A stretch of DNA of 64,000 bases, taken from the NCBI GenBank assembly GCA_006937955.1, contig SSNP01000017.1, positions 3,996,974 through 4,060,973 on the forward strand, given 5' to 3'. The stretch comes from Pachypanchax playfairii. Taxonomy: Eukaryota; Chordata; Actinopteri; Cyprinodontiformes; Aplocheilidae. Each line of letters starts with the position of its first letter. The first letter of the stretch is position 1. Below are positions 1 through 14,225 of the stretch, one piece after another. The translations under genes and the position numbers were made by a program. The notes beneath the pieces are model-generated. The model was not told the origin of the DNA and searched no databases. It worked only from the letters and a program-made list of their open reading frames with translations.

Positions 1-779
1 TTTTTTTTTTTAATATATGGGTTTAGGTTTAGCATTGAATTTAGGATGACGCTACACTCCAATTACAACATATAACATTTAATTTGGATATTTCAGGCTC
101 ATACTTTTTTTCAAATAAATTAAATTAAAAAAATCTTGTTAAAAAAACCCAACTTTTAAGTAGAAAAACAAACAACCCTCTAATTACAGTGATTTACATC
201 CAGTTACTACACTTACAGGTTTAATTCCTCTTGAGAACTCTGAAAAGACCCTAAATTCTATGCAGCCTGCAAATTATATGAAGACAGAAAACTGTTACTG
301 CATGAGTTAATGCGAATGCTGGTTAATTTGCAAATGAAGTAATTAATGAATACATGATTTAATTTTTAAGTTGAACACGGGGTAAACAGAGGGGTAAAAT
401 TAAGGATAAATGTTGTACTTTGAAATAAGAGCGAAAAATGAAATAGTATAAAAATCCTGAGAGATTATTGTGGTTCTACATGTTTTCATCAGGTGCCTCT
501 CAGTAAATTGCAGTCCGGGGGGAGCTATCTTTTGGAATCTTCCAATGAAACAGTGGCCTGAGCTTTGAATTTGTTTTGGCTTTATCAGCACTCTGTCAGT
601 AATTTTCAAACAGCAGCGAGCAAAGCAGATTAGCCTGGCTCTACATTGCCGACACTGTTGACTCATTTGACTCACAGATGAATACAAAATTATCTCTAAT
701 TCGTTCAGTGCGAGCAAACAGATGAAACATCGTCTGGCATTAAACTGGATGGAAAGTGTCGTTGCAGGCCTGCTCTGCT
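1..779. other. AT-rich non-coding DNA
   Basis: The stretch is AT-rich with many A and T runs and opens inside a poly(T) tract. A 105-codon minus-strand ORF (717-400) has no domain, signal peptide or splice context and is probably chance. I see no repeat I can name. Confidence 0.6.
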
Positions 780-1250
780 TTTCACCTTTGCTTGTAGGAC
801 ATGAAGGTCATAGCACACGAGGCTCGATATAGGGCAGCTCTCTGCAGCGAAACAGGACAGAGGGGCTGAGTTTCATCTCCAGGAGGACAACAGAGTGCCT
901 CTGTCACAGAGAGTATATACCCTCTCTGCCACATAGAGCGGTCAAGTGGAAGGGGCCAGCCCTCGAGCGGGCACGGCTGTGTGAATGTGTACGTGAGTGT
1001 GTACGTATGGATGCAGAGGGAGCAATCTGGAGGGTGCTGGAGGCTATGGCCTCTTTGACATGATAGATTCCCTGTGCAGACTGCAAAGCGTGGAGGAAAC
1101 CAGTCAACACTGTGCCACATATCCTGCTGTCTATCTTCCAAAATCTGTGGGTTGGATGCACCCTCTGGGCCCACCACTCTATCTTCTCATTGTAAACGCC
1201 GTAACTTATGATGGCATGCTGTAATTTTTTGTACATTTCCTGACGCTGTT
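780..1250. other. GC-richer block, possible conserved non-coding element
   Basis: This block is clearly richer in GC than its flanks and is open in several frames on both strands (131 and 110 codons on minus, 75 on plus). The overlapping readings contradict one another, none has recognisable protein features, and there is no convincing splice pair. That pattern fits a low-AT non-coding block better than a gene. Conservation is inferred from composition only; a lineage-specific exon is not excluded. Confidence 0.25.
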
Positions 1251-3759
1251 CCTACAGCAAAAAAAAAAAAGAAGATTTATTTTCCCCATGAGTTTAATTA
1301 TTAATAAGAAAATAAGTAAATATATAAACGTTTATGTGTTTTAACATAATTTGAATAAGTCAGGTTTCGCTGTAAAATAAAGTCTATAGCTCAGAGCTCT
1401 GAGATCATAGCCTCTTACTGGAAAAAGAAAGAGAGCTGTGAAGGGGAAAAGAAATTCAATTCCAAATCTGCAGCTTCAAAAGTGGATGGACACTGAATGC
1501 AAATAAAGTTCTGTTTCTCTGTGTTGTGATTTATCACTGTGCCGAGCAATAGTGCCGAGGCAGGCGGTGTATTGAACGGAATGACTCTCCTCACATATTG
1601 GAAAAGCAACTCAACAACAAAGTGCAAGAAAAAATACAGCCAGACAGATGGATGACCTTCAGTCCTCCTTGATAGGAACAGGTAGAGGGATTTGTTTAAA
1701 GAGCTAACCATTTACTCACATGAAAAGATTGTGTGGAAAAGCTTGTGTTTACATGGAAAGGGGGAGGGGAAACAAAGGACAACCTAGTTTTTTTTCTGTT
1801 AACTCTAAAACAATGAGAGGCTAAAGGTGAAGAATGATGTGTCAAAAAAAAAAATTAATAAAATGAATGTAGGTTATTTTGTAACTTGCACAGAATGACA
1901 AGGATTTTTATCTTTTATGAAAAACTGTTCTTGAAAAAAAATGATATGAAAACACAAATGCCCAATTTATCAAGGAATAGGGTAAAAAAAAGAATATTAG
2001 CTACTACAGCCGTTGACATTGTTCTATGACATTGCAGCCTTTTACACATTTCACACCTTGGTAAAGAATTCTGTTGTCAGCCACAGCAGTGTATTCAGAG
2101 TCTTTTTTCATTTTAACGGACAAAGTTTCAGTTGAAATCTGCATTTCAGACAGTTTTTAACAGTCGCTGGATTAAAAAGAGGTACAATGCATGAAGAATT
2201 ACAGTTTGTTTGGCCAGTATGTTTTGTTAACTTCTTTGTGAATTACTGAGGTGTTGTGCTATTGAGCACATCAAGCTACATTCAGCAAAAACAAAATCTA
2301 CAATTAAGCACTTGAAAAGCAAAGCCTCCTGTTTCAGTCTGCTCTGATTCTCTCATTTGGTGCTCATTCACAATTTTCAGTAAACAGGATTGATTGAAGA
2401 TGGGCCTTATGTTTTTCATTTATCTCTTTTCCATATAATTCTCTGGTGATGAGTCATGTCACCACTGCTCTGCCATGGGTGAGACTCAATCTCAGTGCCA
2501 AATGACTGCACCAGAGAGCAATCCCTCAACGCAACCATGGCATCAATCTTGCTTGGAAGCAGTTGGTGATGAACCTGAACTGCCTGAAAAGTTCGCTGGC
2601 TGACAGCTTCCATGATCAGCCATCACAGATGGCTGTGTGATTTATACCAGAATGCCACATCAGCAGACAAATGGAGAGAGGTCATTCTTCTGTTCTTGAG
2701 TGTTCACAGTGGGGAACCAGTAAAACTGGCGCTTTCATCTCCAACTGGTCTATAGGCTGAACAGGAAACTCATGGACCATTTTGAGCAGCTAAATTATTT
2801 TCCTGACTTTTTAATTTGTAATTCTCACTTGCTGGTTACAACAAGACATAACATTCTGTATGAAAAATAAATTACACAACAACTTCAGAGAACTTTCTCA
2901 TGTTTATCTGAATCTCAATTAAAAAATATATATACCTGTACATTTCTGTCCACAAAACATAATTTTTTTTCCATAATTTGGGGGACGTGGGAGATGTAAT
3001 TGCTTCTAAACCTGACTGACTAATCTGTGAAAGAAAAGCTTGTCATTGAATTTATGATCTGTGTCACAGGTGTGCTTTATTCCTCCCGATCCAAACAAAA
3101 TTATTCAGATGGGAAATCTTCAAAAATATTATCTTAAATCTGGATTGACCCAGTTATCAACAAAGATCAGTGTAAAAGCAGTGCTATAATAATTACTTCA
3201 TCACACTCAACATAGACGTTCCATCAATTCTTCATAATACATATAAATATGTATATACCGTAAAATAATTCATTGTTATTTGAATCTGAAGCATTCATGG
3301 TTCCAATGAAATAGACAGCTTTATGATGGGAAGTTATTCTTAGACCCGTTTACATTGCTTTGTGTTTAAGAAGCCAACGCTAGTAATCAATCATTAACTC
3401 TCTGCATTTTATTTTTATTTTTTTTACTTGGCAGACTCAGTACCAGCAGCACAGAAAATGTTTTATTATTATAGCATGTAAATGTGGAATACATTGAGTT
3501 ACAGATACAAGACAAACTGAGAAGTAGTGATTTAACTCACAGACTGCGCTACATCAAAATCTCTAGTTAAAACAGTTGGTAAATTTCTGTTTTCATTTTT
3601 GTTCGCTCCATAGAATAAACCCATTTAGTTTCCATGCTCAGCCTCACAGATTTAATGTGGATGAAAATTTCCTTCTCTAAGACAATTGTTTTGCTTGTAA
3701 ATGAAAGCACTGATTTGCTGCAGACAAACTAGACTGAAGACTTAGAGTAAAGAAATCAA
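1251..3759. other. AT-rich non-coding DNA
   Basis: The segment holds simple A/T runs and no recognisable repeat. A 65-codon minus-strand ORF (2613-2416) has a fairly mixed amino-acid composition and in-frame methionines but no known motif, so I treat it as chance. No splice-bounded exon stands out. Confidence 0.55.
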
Positions 3760-4060
3760 AACCATGACAAGCTTATAAAGCAGCTTTCTTGTGTCTTCAA
3801 GCTATTATGCATTCGTTTGCCAGCACTGCAGAGGGGAGTTGTGCTCTAATTAAACTCACCTCCAAATATCCTTGCCGACACCTCCAGAATACTCAAAAGC
3901 TTTGAAAATGTGGCTGAGATGGGAATTTGTTATGCATGTACGCAGCAGTGCTAATAAATTCCCTGTTTAGACTTCAGCCAAGATTAGCGTTGCAACCTGC
4001 AGAACACATCTCCTGCGTGGCTCTGAGTCACAAAGGTCACTATTCAAATTCGTTGACACA
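3760..4060. other. Possible conserved non-coding element
   Basis: The block is more complex and less homopolymeric than its surroundings. It contains TAATTA-type homeodomain cores (for example ctaattaaac near 3847), TATGCAT/ATGCAT motifs and a GAGTCA-type site near 4025. These are common in developmental enhancers but also occur by chance. The call is inference from composition only. Confidence 0.2.
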
Positions 4061-7000
4061 TGAAAACCTCCTGTGATTGAAGCAGTCCTTAGAGGTAATG
4101 CCAGCTGCCGGAGCAGGACTGTGTGAACTGTTAACTACTGATTGCTACAGCAAACACCTGTGTGGATTAAAAAGCTTCACCACCATTCAGCATTATCAAA
4201 GCTTGAACGATGAAGCAGTAGTAGATCTAAACATGACTGCAACAGAATTTCTGCACGGAGAAAAGTTCAAAGTCGAGTTTTGAGCTTTCATCATAGAGTG
4301 GATGAACCCTCTGCTTAAATTAAGCATGTATTATTTCACAAAAAACTATCTCTACCCCTATCAATCAATCAGACATTATTTGCGTTGAAACGAGCAACTT
4401 CTTTTGAATTAATGCCAAACAAATGAACAAACACATCCCAGTTGTCTGAAAGAACGCGTATCCCACTTTGCAAAAAGAAACAAACACACCTTCTCGTGAT
4501 AAAAGCTTATTATCGTCTCGAAACGACTGAATCTGATCCACTGGAGTAACACAGCAACTGTAGAAAAACATTTCACTGTTTTACTTTGAACAAACTGTGT
4601 TTGGCTTGAATTCTAAACTTCTAAAAAACTCTGCCAAGCTCCCATTTTTTTTTCCTCCCTAAAAAAATGACATTGCTGTTACCTTTAAAGATATACATTT
4701 TAAATATGACTGCTAATCTGCTGCATTTGTTAAGTGCTGAAGGGAAAAGGGGTGAGTTATTAAGATCGAAAGTACAGACATACTAAACGATTAAACACAT
4801 AATTACCAGCTACTGCATGAAGGGCATGACTTGTCAAATCTCTTAGGATTCCTGACTGGCTTGCTTAAATCTCCCAAAGTAATTCTCCAAGTGAAACATA
4901 TCATCTGAAACACAAGCTAGGCCTAAAGCTGAACCTGAAGTAAATGAAAACCTTACAAATACAATCTGATTGGACTTTTCTGCTGTAGAGTTTTAAAATA
5001 GAACTAGAGTTACATCTGGGATTTATATGACAGCCAAACAAGCAAGTAGGCCAAAGTACCGTTAAAGGCAAAGTCCGTTTCAAACCAAAATAAGTTCAAC
5101 AATTGTAGCCCTTTGAGTAGAGATATTATTCATCAGCGTGCCAAATGAACAACTTTTTTTGTCTGACAACAAAGTACAAACCACAAGTCTTGCGTGACAG
5201 TCCGGAAAATCAAGCTGAGTTTTGGCTGCAGCCCTAGAACAAGCATCTGTCAAAACAAATGCATCTTTTTTTGGCTTTATGTAAATAAATAATCAACTTA
5301 TGAACCATGGATGAAATGGAAAAAAAAAAAAAAAAAAAGATTGACAAAGCACTGTGAAATCTCTACAGAGATGTGACAGTCATGGCAATTTTATTTTTGG
5401 CCAGAAAGGCAACATTAATGGCTTTTGGAAGAACAAATAAAAATAAAGGGCCAAACTACAAGATAATATTTTGGCAGAAAAAAAACGAAAGTTAGCACTA
5501 AAAGTAGCATTTGATGCTTCAAAATACAAAAAAAGACTGATAAATATGTTTTTTTAACAAAGGAAAATACTTAATTGAATTCAAAGTGATACTGAATGTG
5601 ACCTTGGTCATATTTGAGTTACTGCTTATATAAATGACAAGAACAGTGACCCTTAAACTGACAGCAATATAAACTGAGCTAACAAATATCAAATATTAGC
5701 TGTTTCAATTCTTGTCAATAATAAACAATGAGTGATGGATGACACAGGAACCCAGTCACAGTCCAGCTGAAGAAGCTTTAGAAAACAGCTTCTGTTGATG
5801 AAAGTGAAGAGGAAGCCTCATCATTCACTGTAAGAATGATGAACCACATCTAAATGTGATTTAGTCTATAACACGTTACTGGTTCAATCAGAGTGGGAAA
5901 TGAACAATATAAAATAAATAATTCATTCACCTCCTTCTTATTATTCAGGGTCACACAGACAATCCTGGTACACATTGAGGAAAAGGCGGGGAAACACAAC
6001 ACAAGACTCAACAGTTAATCACACGACTACAACAGACAATCATTCACCTACATTTATGCCTCGGGGCAATGAGTGTGACTGGCATGTGCTTTCAGTATAT
6101 AAGAGACAAAGTGACATGATGTCTGCAGCTGACTTCCTACTTGTAAGGAAAAAGTAAAAAGATATTCTACCTTACGTGACTGTTGGTGCTTTTATCTCAT
6201 TTTTTTAATGCAGTGATTGTTAAGTTTAAGGAAAAAACACTCATGGGCATGTATTTAATCACTCCAAAGCAGCTCATCTGATTTACAGATATGTCACCCA
6301 CAGCTTAAACACATTCACCTAATAGCAAAAAAGTGTTACAATCTTTTTATCACATACTTAAAACCCTTTTCACACAGAAATCGCGCCATATTGCTGCAAA
6401 GGGAAGGTCTTCGTGTCGTCATTACTCACCACTTCTCTTTTAATTTGACCGAAAGCGATAGAGCCATAACAGTTTGTGCTTTTAAACAACATGCCAGTCC
6501 AGGTTGAGAGTGATGGCCTATCATCTCTTTGACCACTTTTCTTGCCTAATTTTCTTAGAAACTGATAGGTGAGAGAAAAATATACAAGAATCCGGCAATG
6601 AATGGGCAGCGTGGACAAGTCACCTCTGAGGAAAATAAAATTCTGACAAAAGTCTGACTTTGGAAACAGCTCATACTATCAACCCTGTAAAGGAAAAAAA
6701 ATCTGTCTGACTGACAAAGAACATTCTTTTTTTTCCAGCTTGCACGTACTCCCTGCTTTTTAATGTCAAAATACTAAAAAAAAAAAGAAAACTCCTGATC
6801 TTTTGAGTGAATTTTGGGCTGCTGTTCAGATATTAAAAAGAAATGGGGCAAACTGTAAAGGCGATAGACTGGAGATAATGCAACCAGGTCACTATGACCA
6901 CTTCAGGTAGAAATGAAACCTCCAGACAACTAAGTTTCCTGCACAGCCCAAAAATCTCTTCTCTTGGCCATTTTAAAAATGAAACCACCAGTTCTCCAGT

Positions 7001-9939
7001 TAAATATAAATCATTCATAACTAAAGGCAGACTGCCTGAGGTGTTACCAAACAAAGTTGTGAATAGCTATTAGGAGCATAAATTTATGTAACTCCCACAG
7101 TGGCACTTTATAAGTGTCAGTAAGGGACTCAGTACAACAGATATGGTTTAAAGATGATTTATTAGCTGAAAATGAAACACAAATTTAAGAACATTGTATC
7201 AGAATTTAACCTTTAAAGTTATATGCATTCTCACAATGTATTAAACAAGGACACTCAGCAGTGAGAATCCAAAATTACTTTATGATTTGAGTAATATTAA
7301 CTATACATTCACATATCAAGTGAGATCTCGATCACAGCTAAAGGTAAATAAATGATTCATGATTTGAATTTCTTTGGTTGAGTTTTTGGGGTTTTCATCA
7401 TGACATAGAATAAAAACATTGCATTCATGCAAAGTAGTCTGAGTTTTCTTTAATTTTAATGAAGTAAAGGCAGAAAAGATGATGGTATTATAAAATGCAA
7501 ACAAAGATACTGCAGTTTGTGGGTTTGTGGCAAGAAACATTAGCATAAAAAAAACTTTAAAAAATGAAGCACTCTTCTGCTCCGTGTTTTTATTTTACTT
7601 ATGGAACATTTTTTGGTAATTTTATCCAGTAGTTTGTGCCTTAAAGAAATCATTGGTGTGTTGAATATATATTTTTACAGAGTCACATTAGCATAACATC
7701 TACTGCATCATTCCAAATACTTTTGTGTTTTTATTACACATTATAACTTAACATGGCTGGATACTCTTAGCTACGACTGAATAAATCCCATCTGACAATA
7801 ACAACATCAATCTATTAAAAAGAAAAAAAACATCCTTATATGAAACTTTTTGATAACATACTCTATGAGGTGCAACTTTGCAAAACACCTTTCTATCATT
7901 AGTCCCATCGGTTGGTAAATCACCACATCAATTACCAAAATACATGACTTCAAGCTAAATTGGGATGAAACAATCATTTCATTTAACATCACTTCATTCA
8001 CTCTTCACAAAAATCTAAAGCAGCCATGAATTAAAAGTTGCAGCAAGGTGGATCCATGGATGACAGGAAAGACCTCCCTCTGGATGACATCTGTACAGTC
8101 TCTGCTTCCAACACCTATTTCAAATATGATAAATTTTACAAAAAAATAAAATAAAGTTTTACCTGTTGTTGCAAACATGGAGGAGGGGGAAAGTTGAACA
8201 TTGAATTCTTACAAGGAAACAGCACCAAACTATTGAACAGTGAAGTATGTGGATGTCACATGCTGAAGTCTTGATGAAACACATGAACTCAGTGGACAAG
8301 TAAATAAATTCTTCAGAGTGAAAGTGACCAAAAACACACTGTCCATCTGGACTGTGCTGCGTAAACTGGATATAATAGTAGTAACACTTAAACTGACACA
8401 CAGACCTAATTATAAGCATTTTGTCTAATTTCACCTATTAGAGCACAAACTAGCTGTTATCAGAACTTTAAACAATCTGGCTGAGAAATTCCCAAAGGAA
8501 AAATACAAAAAACAGAGAAACATCAAGAAAGAGCTCCAACCCATCAGCTGTTGCCTCATTGATAATACACCTGGGAAAAAAACTCCACAGCATCAAACAT
8601 ATAATAAAGGGGTAATACAGTAAAAACACTGTCAGGGTTGGAGTATTAAAAAAAATAACCAAAAACTCGTTAATCCAAAGGACAACACATTGAAACAGAA
8701 GCTGTTTATACAGTTCAGGAGTGAGGGGTGTTCAGACATTTATACAGCAGAACCAAACAACAACTACACAAACACATTGCACAGTACGGGAGAACCAACT
8801 CTTCAGGTCAATACTTGACAGTCCTCTTAGATCTCAAGGATAAGGGACACTCTTTAGAGGACAGTAATGTTTATGTTTCAGACAGAAAAGATTGATAGTT
8901 TGGGAGAGAAGTAAAAAAAGACATTGTTGTCAAAAGAGAAAAACAAGGAGGAGGGTTTAGGCTTCAACTTTGTAGTACTTACACTGCAGCTCTGAAGTTA
9001 ATCTTCAGACAGTTTCACAGCAATTCACACCTTCAGGCAAGTGACCAAAACATCAGGCGTACAAACCAGGCCAACAAAGACCCCAACAGCCCTCCGGATG
9101 GAGGAGAGGGGAGTGATCTATATGTCAGCTCCAGTTCATGATGCATTCACTACAGTTAAAAAATCCCGAAACTTTTTATTTTGAAGTGAGAAAGTTCTTT
9201 GGATGAAAAGCTAAACATCTTCAAATGATAAAAAGAGTTCACTTGCCTTTTGTTTAAACCTACAAGTATGTCTCCCTTTCTTTTACTCGGACAATCACTG
9301 CTGTTCTAAAAGCACAAATAGACCCTCAATCTGTTTTAAAGCTGCTGATTGCTGAGGTCATCACATGGGGGTGGCGTGCTCTGTGTTTTACAGCCCACCT
9401 TGTGTCGAGTATCCTCAGGTATCAACAGAACAGACCGCCATAACAGACTCATTTTCAGTAAATAAAAGCCAATCGTTTACATCTCAGAACAAATGAGCCA
9501 TGTTATGTTGCCAGATGAGCAGAGCGCCACGATGGCACCCATAGGGCTGGAAATCTTTATATAGAAAAGACTATTTCAAAATTGCATAACAAAGAGAATA
9601 AAGGTTAAATGAGCAGGGAATTACCTCTTAATCTATCCATCTCTCAAACTATAACAGAACACTAAAAAAGGCTTATTTAGAGCTTTTCATCTTCAGCTGT
9701 TTGACTGTGTCAAAAGGGTAAAAAAATATCAATAAAGAGATAATCAGTGAATAAATAACTAATTAAAAACTTATTTTTTTTCTTTTTCTTGGATATTTGG
9801 TTTGGCAGGTTGTGTCACCATGTCTCCCACAACTTGTCTACTTCATTACACTCTTTTAAAATAAGCATCTGTAATTACAACCAACAGATAATTCTATTAC
9901 ATTTTTTTTCTTTTTTACAACTCATTGTGAAATGTCCTG
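4061..9939. other. AT-rich non-coding DNA
   Basis: About 5.9 kb without a supported gene or repeat family. It includes a poly(A) run near 5321-5338. All ORFs here are under 92 codons, lack splice context and resemble no known domain. Minus-strand readings near 7316-8662 are rich in F, I, L and Y, as expected when AT-rich DNA is translated. Confidence 0.55.
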
Positions 9940-10160
9940 TATTATAAAAGCTAATTAGGCCATTTGCTCCACTGAAGACATGGTTTGGAGATTAAGTTGC
10001 TCTGACCCATCTGGCTAATGGCCTGGTAGGGTCTCAACTCCTATTAAAATATCTGCCACAAAGGAGAAAGAAATATATTGAATCCTATTATTGTCCTAAT
10101 CTAATTACTCAACACCAGTGGACTATCATTTCCTCATAACTCCTGACAATCCAGGGAAAA
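9940..10160. other. Possible conserved non-coding element
   Basis: A non-homopolymeric block with several homeodomain-type cores (gctaattagg near 9950, tctaattact near 10101) and no ORF. It resembles enhancer-like non-coding blocks in style. Only composition and motif content support this. Confidence 0.2.
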
Positions 10161-12379
10161 TTGAAGGAGGATATTTTGTAACATTTGTCAGGTAAATACT
10201 GATAAACCTGGTGTGTATTTTAGCTGTAATATTCTATTCCTTAATTTAATTTCATTCAGTGCATCATTTGGGAAAATTCATTGCAAGCTGTAATTAGATT
10301 ATAAAAAACTTTACACTAATAGCTTTCTTACATCGGTCATATTATTCCTTATATGTTACATAGACCTGCATTAAACTTGGTCCAGCTGCCAGTCACTTCT
10401 CCTCTAACCTCATATACAGTTAAGCCACAAAGCAAATAATATGTTTCGGTACATTCGCTTTTTTATCTTTTTTTTTTTTTTAGTTCATATTTTTTTACAG
10501 GTATCTGTCAAATTTTATATAAGACTGCAGGGATACTCGATCCAGCTCTCTGTAACTAAAATGTCAACCACTGGCATCAAATCTAAAACAACAGAGACAG
10601 ATGCTGCTTCTGGCACATGCTGTGGACTTTGGAAATATGTAGATAAAAACAAATAATAAACCAGTTTACAGTTACATCCTGCATTGTTATGCCACATTAC
10701 ACAGCTCATTAAAAGTAGTGCTCTATTTGTTTGTTTCCTCTCAATGCAGATTTCAGCTATTAAAAAAATACTACAACTAAATTAGGATCAAGTTTGTCGA
10801 TCTGAAGTCATAACACAATGAGTGCAGCTTCACAATTTGTATTGCAAATGGCAAAAACTATAATTTATCCACTCAGATTGCAAAACTGGCTGTGACTATT
10901 AAAAAGTTTGTTTTCATTACTCATCATCTTGTTACAGTTGGATAAACAAAGATTTGCAGGTAAAACTATCTACTCAAACACCTTCTTACAAGAGCCACAA
11001 ATAATGTGAGTAAACTGATTTACTTCACTGCACATTTTTGATAGTATTTTCTTATTTCTAAGCAACATTAGTTTCTGCAAATTAAACAGTCACACTATGG
11101 GATCATTTAAATAGATTTGTTAGTCTTTATATTTACATAATAACGGTTGAAACAAACATGATAGAAATCTGGTTGAGATGATCCAAACTGGGATATATAA
11201 AACTAAAAACTGACATACAGTAAATAAGCCAACATTTGGCAACTAATGAACTACCTGACAACACTCTTGGCTTAGCAGATTTTTTTTTGACAACTTTGTG
11301 TTTTTTTATATTTTCCTAGTAACTTCATTCACAAGAATCTAGAGGTTCTTGATGTTTGCAGTTTACGCTTCTTGAGTTTTTTAAAGCAGTACAAAATAAC
11401 TTTTACAACTTTAAGATACTGTTTTCAAACTTGTTTAAGTGGATACTCACCGTAAAACATGTTCAGCTTCATATTAGACACTCTGGGCCCTCTGATGGCT
11501 TTACAATAAACTGAATAACTTCAGTAATTCGGGTCGCGGCCATGACGGTGTTCTGACGATTTATGCATCACTGTCGAAAAATGCTGCCATAGTGCAAAAT
11601 GACAACTTATTTCATAATAAGATGCCATTCAAAGTTTATAAAGTATTTGTGTTTATAGCAAGTGTGACCTGGTAATTATTTAAGTATATTTTTATGATTC
11701 TTCCCTGATATTTTCTATATAAAAGCCCTCTGGGTCCTTATCAGCCATTGTTGGGTCCTTCTCCTCTGGGTGTGTCCAAACATTTGCCTGTCGCTCTGAC
11801 AATGCAAAGAAAGTAAAAATAACATCATATTTAGTGTTCCTGTCCTGGGAGAATTTATTTAATAGGTAAAATGCGTTTATGGAAAAATAAAGAAACAAAA
11901 AACAAACAATAAATCTGTTTATTGAAGTCAAGACTGTGGAATGGCACATGAGCAGAAGGAATCTGCACATACCTGAGACACAGCTATGGAAAATATATTT
12001 AGTACTTCTTAAATTTAGTTTGTTTGTTGGACTGGTAAAAAAAAAAAAAAACAACTTCCAAAGATACATCAATGGATGCTGACTCCTCCATCTCGATACT
12101 AGAGGTTAATATCTTTTCATGAAAGACAAACATGGCCACAAGCAGTGCTTTAGTCGAGCAACAGGAGGCCTTGCCAAGCGCAATGTGACTGCCGATAAAC
12201 ACACAAATCAACAGCAGATTTAATCTCTGTGCCACTTGACTCATAAGGGGAGAGTTTAAATAAATCTTGCTTGGGAAAATTTTTTGACATTACTGTATTT
12301 TTAATCTCATTAAGAAGATTAAGAAGGTATGACAATTATCATTTCCAGTTGGTGACTGTGACAAAAAAGCCCTAGCTCC
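10161..12379. other. AT-rich non-coding DNA
   Basis: No gene or repeat recognised. Three overlapping minus-strand ORFs (12072-11692, 12244-11999, 12335-12150) are in different frames and include homopolymer-encoded F/K runs, so they are probably chance. Poly(T) and poly(A) tracts lie near 10471-10482 and 12037-12050. Confidence 0.55.
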
Positions 12380-12560
12380 CAATACAACAAACAATCTTAA
12401 TTAGAGGGGAGCAGGCGCGGCTGTGTAGCTTCTCTGATGCCTGCAGAAACAAAGAGTTTACAGAGTGTGTAATCTTGCCTTGGTGACACCTGTGTTGCTT
12501 GCATCATCTTGTAATGTGATTCTCACATTAATTAGGAGCTCACACCACTGCTGATACAAC
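12380..12560. other. Possible conserved non-coding element
   Basis: The block has two TTAATTAG-type homeodomain cores about 130 bp apart (near 12397 and 12528) with a GC-richer stretch between, including caggtgt/ggtgacacctg E-box-like sequence. There is no open frame of note. It is one of the stronger enhancer-like stretches by eye, but conservation is not demonstrated. Confidence 0.25.
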
Positions 12561-14225
12561 TGAAAAACAACAACAAAGATTATTTTAAGAAAAATGTATT
12601 CAGGCCAAGAAGTATTTTTTCAAAAGCAATAAAAAAATACGTATACTTAAAGAGTTTTGCTTGCTGTTCAGAGATTTTGATATACCAAATTAATACTGCT
12701 TCTTATCTAATTATTTTAGCTAATATTAGGAAGCACTTGGAGAGTGATCTCACAATAATAAAGAGTCCTTAAAAACAAAATGAAATCCTGAGTCCATACA
12801 GGGACAACAATTCCAGACTTGGTTCCTAACCCGGACCAGCAGCTTGATAAATGCTTTTAGAAACTCTGCAGTGCACTTGTTGTTGTGTGCTGCTATCTAC
12901 GGAGACATTTCCTGCAACCAGGATGAGTTGACCTGCTCCGTCAATTACAGCACCTTGTTTCCTAGCCAACAAAATACCAGGAAATATAGTGTGATACTAT
13001 GATACTATAGTGTTCCAATGTGGATGTCAACAGTACAGAGAGTTTGAATAACTAAGCAGTGATCTGCTGAAAGTAAAAGCTAATAGATTAGCACAGCTGT
13101 GATCTCAGTTTCTTCTTCTTTTACACACATTAACACAAACCTTCACATGAAAAGGAGATTCAGTTACATAAAGTGGTAAATTCCTGCTCGCTAATCCTGC
13201 TTACCCGAACTCTCTCTCTCATCCTCAGACATTCAGCAGCCACTTCAGACTTTTACCTGTGTCTTATAGTCCTGGGATATGCACTGAGCAGACTCTGTGG
13301 GAAACAAGCTGATGATGTCAAATCCTCTGTGTGAAGGACACATTTGTCTTCTCACCTAGTAACCAAAATATTAAATAAACCTGCAGTGCAGTAGGATGAA
13401 ATGTAATTGCTGGACTTTCTTCTACAGGATGCCAAAAATGGGCATTTCAAAGAAATTTTAGGAGGTTGATATAAAAACTTCCATCAAAATACATATATTC
13501 TTGCAAAATATAAATCTGAAATCCAGTTAATGCCATTTTTAATACAGTGACATAAATTATCACAGTCCAAGTTTGACTCTATTCTAATAAACAACAGTGA
13601 GAAATGTATCAACACCATGTTGTTCCTTAAATCAGCCCTTTCACAGTTTGACAGCACCATTTCCTGTGTTTTTTTTTTCAGGAATCTTGGAGGATGTTGG
13701 CATGTTACTGGGTTTTCAATTCATCAAGTGGATGAAAGAGCAGATGTGTACCACTTACAGTGTCTAAAATATGTTGCATAGATGCCGAAATAAGGAGAAT
13801 ATTATTCAGAGTTGGCGATTTGTACATAGAACATTTAACAATTAATAAATAAAACAAATAAGACTGAAACTAAGAGACTATGAAATAAAAGATGGAATTC
13901 ATTGTCCAGCAGACTGTCTCTTTAAAGTGCCTTTTGATGACATTGATGATTTTCATAAATTAACAGTTTATAATAATCAGCTGTCAGTGTTTATTATTGC
14001 TGCAGCATAAGTGCCAGAAGACACGGATGGATGCGAGACAAATACGTGCACATGTTTTTTCTTAAGCACAATGAAATATTTCTAAACTAGAAATATGTTC
14101 AGAAAATATGTCCATTTTATTCTTTAGGTGATGAACTCTGAAGTTAGTTAAAGTGGATGTGGGTTACTGGAGAGAGAAATAAGTTTATTAAAATATAAAA
14201 ATAGAATTTCAAAAGTGATCGTTCT
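12561..14225. other. AT-rich non-coding DNA
   Basis: No gene, splice-bounded exon or named repeat recognised. The short stutter gatactatgatactata near 12991-13008 is the only local periodicity noted. Confidence 0.5.

Noticed and set aside
2416..2613. 65-codon minus-strand ORF with mixed composition, possible transposase remnant
   Set aside because: No motif of any transposase is visible and there are no terminal repeats nearby.
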